Shown here piece by piece: positions 59,565 to 64,000 of a stretch of 64,000 nt of DNA (within the stretch, counting starts at the first letter, position 1; every line of letters starts with the position of its first letter). The DNA lies in NCBI GenBank assembly GCA_934548045.1, contig CAKTEM010000001.1, positions 1-64,000 on the forward strand, given 5' to 3'. Made by a program: the position numbers and the translations under genes. The DNA is from an uncultured Faecalibacterium sp. GTDB lineage: Bacteria > Bacillota > Clostridia > Oscillospirales > Ruminococcaceae. A model generated the notes under the pieces. The model saw only the letters and a program-made list of their open reading frames with translations. It was not told where the DNA came from and ran no database searches.

Positions 59565-60494
59565 ATGTCTGAGCCTATCAAGAACCGCTATGATTTTGTG
59601 ATTTTGTTCGACGTCGAAAACGGCAATCCCAATGGTGACCCGGATGCTGGCAACATGCCCCGTGTTGACCCGGAGACCGGCTATGGTCTCGTCACTGATG
59701 TCTGTCTCAAGCGGAAAATCCGCAACTATGTTCAGATGCGCAAAGGCGATGAACCGGGTTACGACATCTATGTGAAAGAGTCCGAGCCGCTGAACCGAAG
59801 CGACCTCACCGCCGGCGATAAATGCAATGTTCGTGAAGACCTTGAAGCCCTGCAAAAAGCTTCCGGCAAAGAGGCAAAAGCACTCGGTTCCAAACTGCGC
59901 AAGCAGGACCCTGACATTGACCGCAAGCTCCGTGACGCAATGTGCGAGACCTTCTTTGATATCCGTACCTTCGGTGCAGTCATGACCACCTTTGTTAAGG
60001 CAAGTCTGAACTGCGGTCAGGTTCGCGGCCCGGTACAGCTAACATTTGCCCGGTCTATTGACCCGGTCCTTCCGCAGGAAGTCACTATCACCCGTGTTGC
60101 CATCACGACTGCTGCCGATGCTGAGAATAAGGGTACTGAAATGGGCCGCAAGCACATTATTCCGTATGCGCTTTATCGTGCAGAAGGCTTCGTTTCTGCC
60201 AATCTCGCCTGCAAAACCACTGGATTTTCTGAAGATGACCTCAAACTGCTCTGGGAAGCTATCCTGAACATGTTTGAGGAAGACCACAGTGCCGCCCGTG
60301 GTAAGATGGCTGTGCGCGAACTGATTGTTTTCAAACACGACTCGATGTTTGGCAACGCTCCCTCTTACAAGCTGTTTGATTCTGTTGTCGTCAAACGCAA
60401 TGACGATGTTGTGACTCCTCGCAAATACAGCGATTACACGGTCACTGTCGCAGAAAATCTTCCGGAAGGTGTCACCTGTACGAGGATGTCCTGA
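59565..60494 (+). CDS. cas7: Cas7c (Csd2), backbone subunit of the type I-C Cascade
   Basis: A 309-residue RAMP protein that polymerises along the crRNA. The start IKNRYDFVILFDVENGNPNG is diagnostic, followed by DAGNMPRVDPETGYGLVTD, CLKRKIRNYV, FFDIRTFGAVMTT and GPVQLTFARSIDPVLPQEVT. KRNDDVVTPRKYSDYTV lies near the end. RBS GAGGAGG is upstream. It overlaps cas4 by one base (TGATG). Confidence 0.95.
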   Translation: MSEPIKNRYDFVILFDVENGNPNGDPDAGNMPRVDPETGYGLVTDVCLKRKIRNYVQMRKGDEPGYDIYVKESEPLNRSDLTAGDKCNVREDLEALQKASGKEAKALGSKLRKQDPDIDRKLRDAMCETFFDIRTFGAVMTTFVKASLNCGQVRGPVQLTFARSIDPVLPQEVTITRVAITTAADAENKGTEMGRKHIIPYALYRAEGFVSANLACKTTGFSEDDLKLLWEAILNMFEEDHSAARGKMAVRELIVFKHDSMFGNAPSYKLFDSVVVKRNDDVVTPRKYSDYTVTVAENLPEGVTCTRMS

Positions 60495-61171
60495 TGACCG
60501 CCCCGGATGATTACCTGCTGATGTCTGGCATCCAACATTTCTGTTTTTGCCGACGACAGTGGGCTTTGATCCATCTTGAACAGCAATGGCAGGAAAACCT
60601 CCGCACGGCGGAGGGGCGGCTGGAACACGCACGGTGTCACGACGAAGGGCAGACCGAACGCCGGGGCGACTTGCTCATCACACGAGGGATGAAGGTCGTC
60701 AGCCACCGGCTGCGGCTCAGCGGAGACTGTGATGTGGTCGAGTTCCGGGCCGACCCGGACGGTATCTCGCTGCAAAACACAGAGGGCCGCTGGAAACCGA
60801 TGCCTGTCGAGTACAAGCACGGCCGCTCCAAGGCCAACGATGCCGACCGGCTTCAGCTCTGTGCGCAGGCGATGGCGTTGGAAGAGATGCTGGTCTGTGA
60901 GATTCCGCAGGGCGCGCTTTTCTACGAGGAGACCCGACGGCGTGAGATCGTACCGCTCACTGAGGAACTCCGGCAGACAACACAGGCAATGGCCGACGAG
61001 ATGAACCAGTATTTTTCGCGCGGCTACACGCCAAAAGTCAAGCCCGGAAAGCACTGCAGCGCCTGTTCGCTGAAAGACCTCTGTCTTCCTGTTCTCTGCC
61101 GCCGTGCCGACCCGAAAGCGTATCTCCGTATCTATTTGGACGAGCTGTCTCAGCCGGAGGAACTGCCATGA
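60494..61171 (+). CDS. cas4: Cas4 exonuclease, adaptation factor
   Basis: A 225-residue RecB-family Fe-S nuclease that trims prespacers and checks the PAM. LMSGIQHFCFCRRQWALIHL is the N-terminal block with the first cluster cysteine. GDCDVVEFRAD and PVEYKHGRSKANDADRLQLC carry the nuclease aspartate, glutamate and lysine. GKHCSACSLKDLCLP supplies the other cluster cysteines. It overlaps cas1 by four bases. Confidence 0.94.
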   Translation: MTAPDDYLLMSGIQHFCFCRRQWALIHLEQQWQENLRTAEGRLEHARCHDEGQTERRGDLLITRGMKVVSHRLRLSGDCDVVEFRADPDGISLQNTEGRWKPMPVEYKHGRSKANDADRLQLCAQAMALEEMLVCEIPQGALFYEETRRREIVPLTEELRQTTQAMADEMNQYFSRGYTPKVKPGKHCSACSLKDLCLPVLCRRADPKAYLRIYLDELSQPEELP

Positions 61172-62199
61172 GAAAGTTATTGAATACGCTGTACGTTTTG
61201 ACCGAAGACAGGTATCTTTCCCTCGACAATCAGAACGTCGTCATCACATCCAAAAAAGTCGAGATTAAACGCCAGCCGCTTCACACACTGGAAAGCATCG
61301 TATGCTTCACCTACTCCGGCGCAAGTCCGGCTCTGATGGGCGAATGTGCCAAACGCGGCATCAATCTGGCCTTCTATGACCCTCGCGGACATTTTCTGGC
61401 CCGAACCGTCGGCGACGAGCGCGGAAACGTTCTGCTTCGGCAGGTGCAATACCGAATCTCGGACAGCGAAGTAAAAAGCTGCCTTTATGCTCGTTCTTTT
61501 CTGCTTGGAAAAGTCTACAATGCCCGTTGGGTCTTGGAGCGTGCCACGCGCGACCATCCGCAGCGTGTTCCTGTTGAACAGCTGAAACGGACCAGTCAGC
61601 AGCTCGCCGCGGCCCTTCCGCTGATGGAGCAGTGTGAAGACCTCGACCAGCTTCGTGGATTGGAAGGCGAGGCCGCGCAACGCTATTTTGATTGTTTCGA
61701 CAGCCTGATTTTGCAGCAGAAAGACGATTTCAAGTTCACCACCCGAAATCGCCGCCCACCGATGGACAACGTGAACGCGCTGCTTTCGTTTGCCTATTCC
61801 CTGCTCGCCGGTGACTGCGCCGCCGCACTGAACGGTGTCGGTCTTGATCCTTATGTCGGCTTTCTGCATCGCGCCCGGCCCGGACGCCGGAGCCTCGCAC
61901 TCGACTTGATGGAAGAACTCCGCGCCGTCTATGCTGACCGGTTCGTATTGTCCTGCATCAATCAGAAAATCATCACTCCAAAGCACCTGCAAAAACAGGA
62001 AAATGGAGCGGTACTATTGACCGATGAGGGCCGTAAGGCATTTTTAAAGACATGGCAAGACAAAAAGCGAGAAGAGATCACGCACCCATTCCTGAAAGAA
62101 ACGATCTCCTGGGGATTGGTTCCGCATGTGCAGGCCCTGCTTCTTGCACGGACACTTCGCGGTGACATGGAACTTTATCCGCCGTTTTTCTGGAAGTGA
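61168..62199 (+). CDS. cas1: Cas1 integrase
   Basis: A 343-residue metal-dependent DNA integrase that inserts spacers together with Cas2. Metal ligands appear as Glu166 in GLEGEAAQRYF, His234 in VGFLHRARPGR and Asp246 in SLALDLMEELRA. The N-terminal beta domain begins LLNTLYVLTEDRYLSLDNQN. The length fits type I-C Cas1. It starts within the cas4 end (ATGA). Confidence 0.96.
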   Translation: MRKLLNTLYVLTEDRYLSLDNQNVVITSKKVEIKRQPLHTLESIVCFTYSGASPALMGECAKRGINLAFYDPRGHFLARTVGDERGNVLLRQVQYRISDSEVKSCLYARSFLLGKVYNARWVLERATRDHPQRVPVEQLKRTSQQLAAALPLMEQCEDLDQLRGLEGEAAQRYFDCFDSLILQQKDDFKFTTRNRRPPMDNVNALLSFAYSLLAGDCAAALNGVGLDPYVGFLHRARPGRRSLALDLMEELRAVYADRFVLSCINQKIITPKHLQKQENGAVLLTDEGRKAFLKTWQDKKREEITHPFLKETISWGLVPHVQALLLARTLRGDMELYPPFFWK

Positions 62200-62209
62200 G
62201 GGCTGGCTT

Positions 62210-62500
62210 ATGATGGTACTTATCACTTACGACGTCAACACCGAGACCTCTGCCGGACGGAAGCGGCTGCGGCAAGTCGCCAGAAAATGCGTCAGCCACG
62301 GCCAGCGCGTCCAGAATTCGGTTTTTGAGTGTCTGTTGGATGCCGCTCAGTTTGCGGTTTTTAAATCCGAATTGACGAGCCTGATTGACCCCGACCTCGA
62401 CAGTCTGCGTTTTTATCAGCTGGGCAACAACTACAAAAACAAGGTCGAGCATGTTGGCGTTCATCCCCTCGTCGAACAGGATGGGCTTCTGATGTTTTAA
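62210..62500 (+). CDS. cas2: Cas2
   Basis: A 96-residue ferredoxin-fold protein that bridges Cas1 dimers. VLITYDVNTETSAGRKRLRQ has the conserved early aspartate, and RVQNSVFECLLDAAQF and RFYQLGNNY follow the family pattern. The first ATG of the ATGATG pair (62210) is taken, nine bases after GTGAGG. It is the last gene before the CRISPR leader. Confidence 0.95.
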   Translation: MMVLITYDVNTETSAGRKRLRQVARKCVSHGQRVQNSVFECLLDAAQFAVFKSELTSLIDPDLDSLRFYQLGNNYKNKVEHVGVHPLVEQDGLLMF

Positions 62501-62689
62501 GCCCCCTGTACACTGGCCCGTGCGAAGGGCAAGCTCTCACAAAATCCCCGGACCCTTCGCACCGGTTTCAGCGTACAACTTTGCATGATTTTGAGGCCAT
62601 TTTGCGTTTTTTCGCCTTTCAGTCTTTTCATTTCGTGCAAAGTGTTATATAATTGGACAAAAGCAGAGGTTTTTCTCTCTGTTTTTGCT
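62501..62689 (+). promoter_or_regulatory. CRISPR leader with promoter and long hairpin
   Basis: 189 bases between cas2 and the first repeat. TTTTCA (62625-62630) and TATAAT (62648-62653) with a 17-base spacer form a plausible promoter firing into the array. Upstream, GTGCGAAGGG (62520-62529) and CCCTTCGCAC (62553-62562) are perfect complements, and outer CTG/CAG and GTAC/GTAC pairs extend this to about 62508-62576. The rest is AT-rich, as leaders usually are. Confidence 0.75.
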
Positions 62690-64000
62690 GTCGTCCTCCT
62701 CGCGGAGGACGTGGATAGAAATTGACCAACTGGAACAACTACGTCGCCACCGGCCTGGTCGTCCTCCTCGCGGAGGACGTGGATAGAAATATACGCGCCG
62801 CCAGGCTCAACCTCTCCCCTGTCACAGTCGTCCTCCTCGCGGAGGACGTGGATAGAAATAGGTCGGCCTCGAACGGCAGGACGAACTTGACGCGTCGTCC
62901 TCCTCGCGGAGGACGTGGATAGAAATGGGTGGGTGCTGTCAACCACGACGGCCTTTCTGGTGTCGTCCTCCTCGCGGAGGACGTGGATAGAAATGTTTTG
63001 AGCGTGAGCAGCTTCGCCCGCTTTCCAGTCGTCCTCCTCGCGGAGGACGTGGATAGAAATCGGTGATGCAATCGGACTCGCAGAGCCGGTTCATCGGTCG
63101 TCCTCCTCGCGGAGGACGTGGATAGAAATAACGTACTTGCAACAATAAAAGCGGAAATCCCCTCGTCGTCCTCCTCGCGGAGGACGTGGATAGAAATTTT
63201 TCCGGGTAGTAGGGGTATATCGTCTTCTGCAGTCGTCCTCCTCGCGGAGGACGTGGATAGAAATCGACCACTGTGCGCAAGTGGAAGCGACGGTATCTGG
63301 CAGTCGTCCTCCTCGCGGAGGACGTGGATAGAAATAGCTCGAAATAGTGGTGCATGGGGTAGCGGTAGAGTCGTCCTCCTCGCGGAGGACGTGGATAGAA
63401 ATGCTGTTTGCGGAGAAAGGTTAATCTACTATGGCAAGTCGTCCTCCTCGCGGAGGACGTGGATAGAAATCGGTCTTCGAGGGGATGAGCCATTCGCAGC
63501 CGCTGTCGTCCTCCTCGCGGAGGACGTGGATAGAAATATCGTGATTATGCTGTATTTTGACCCTGCCTTGATGTCGTCCTCCTCGCGGAGGACGTGGATA
63601 GAAATGGTAACAGTCATGGAATAACAACCCCTTTCGGTTGGTCGTCCTCCTCGCGGAGGACGTGGATAGAAATGCAGGATCGAGATACATCTCCACCGCA
63701 CTCGACGTCGTCCTCCTCGCGGAGGACGTGGATAGAAATTCCTCCTGCAACAAAAAAGCCGCCCAAACGGACGGGTCGTCCTCCTCGCGGAGGACGTGGA
63801 TAGAAATTGTCCGGCGTTCCTAAATACCGGGTCTTTGGAGAGTCGTCCTCCTCGCGGAGGACGTGGATAGAAATATCGAGACCCTGCGCGCCCCGGTGGA
63901 GTATGGCTGGTCGTCCTCCTCGCGGAGGACGTGGATAGAAATTTTCCGGTCATGGCTACATACGGCCTTGCACGGTCGTCCTCCTCGCGGAGGACGTGGA
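62690..64000 (+). CRISPR. Type I-C CRISPR array, 20 repeats (last one cut by window edge)
   Basis: The repeat is 33 bases, beginning GTCGTCCTCCTCGCGG and ending AGGACGTGGATAGAAAT. It contains a 7-bp stem GTCCTCC/GGAGGAC around TCGC, and the 3' end GTGGATAGAAAT is typical of I-C 5' handles. Repeats start at 62690, 62758, 62827, 62894, 62962, 63028, 63097, 63165, 63232, 63303, 63370, 63438, 63505, 63573, 63641, 63707, 63775, 63842, 63910 and 63975. The 19 spacers are 32-38 bases and all differ. I saw no repeat mutations. Orientation follows from the cas2-leader side; the array continues beyond 64000. Confidence 0.99.

Noticed and set aside
62497..63953. Overlapping open frames on both strands across the CRISPR array, with repeated peptides such as FLSTSSARRTT and FYPRPPRGGR
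   Set aside because: They are translations of the CRISPR repeat, whose 33-base length keeps frames open. No gene is supported.

Overview
The window looks like a chromosomal segment of a GC-rich Clostridia gut commensal. Faecalibacterium or a close Oscillospiraceae relative is the best guess, inferred from gene content and style and not from a marker gene. Supporting signs are strong GGAGG-type ribosome sites, Gram-positive lipoproteins with Ser/Ala-rich linkers after the lipobox, many ATGA overlaps, and a type I-C CRISPR-Cas locus.

Layout. 1-3.7 kb is an accessory edge: a tRNA-Pro(GGG) entering from outside, a sparse stretch with an HTH gene, an AraC-type regulator, a ZinT-like lipoprotein and a wrecked ABC exporter. 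3.7-24.6 kb (minus strand) is one very long anaerobic cobalamin operon, cbiK -> cbiC, opened by a promoter, a cobalamin riboswitch and an intrinsic terminator. It carries cobalt insertion, all ring steps (L,F,G,H,J,ET,D,C), amidation (A,P) and the nucleotide loop (B, cobD, U, S, T, C). It also has a BtuFC-like transporter whose ATPase is fused to CbiD, and an exported CbiK. 24.6-30.3 kb holds uvrB-uvrA and radC. 30.4-33.3 kb is a small plus-strand operon (pseudouridine synthase, CAT-like acyltransferase, HD protein, GGDEF remnant). 33.3-38.7 kb (minus) has a small membrane protein, lysA, a CapD-type sugar dehydratase and a SpoVB-type flippase.

38.8-49.5 kb (plus) is a nitrogen/redox block: Mrp ATPase, gdhA behind a structured leader, hcp, and gltB-gltD behind a hairpin that may be an attenuator. 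49.6-54.4 kb (minus) has a PASTA pseudokinase, a cation antiporter behind a fluoride-type riboswitch, and an alanine/sodium symporter.

54.6-64 kb is a complete type I-C CRISPR-Cas locus. cas3 has its own promoter. A 17-codon leader ORF then precedes cas5c-cas8c(cas11c)-cas7-cas4-cas1-cas2. The array has 20 repeats and runs off the right edge.

The most interesting hypothesis is an envelope-coupled cobalt-tetrapyrrole route: a lipoprotein chelatase inserts cobalt outside the membrane, a second lipoprotein with NEAT-like repeats and a BtuF/BtuC pair capture and import the product, and the importer ATPase is tethered to a corrin-ring methyltransferase.
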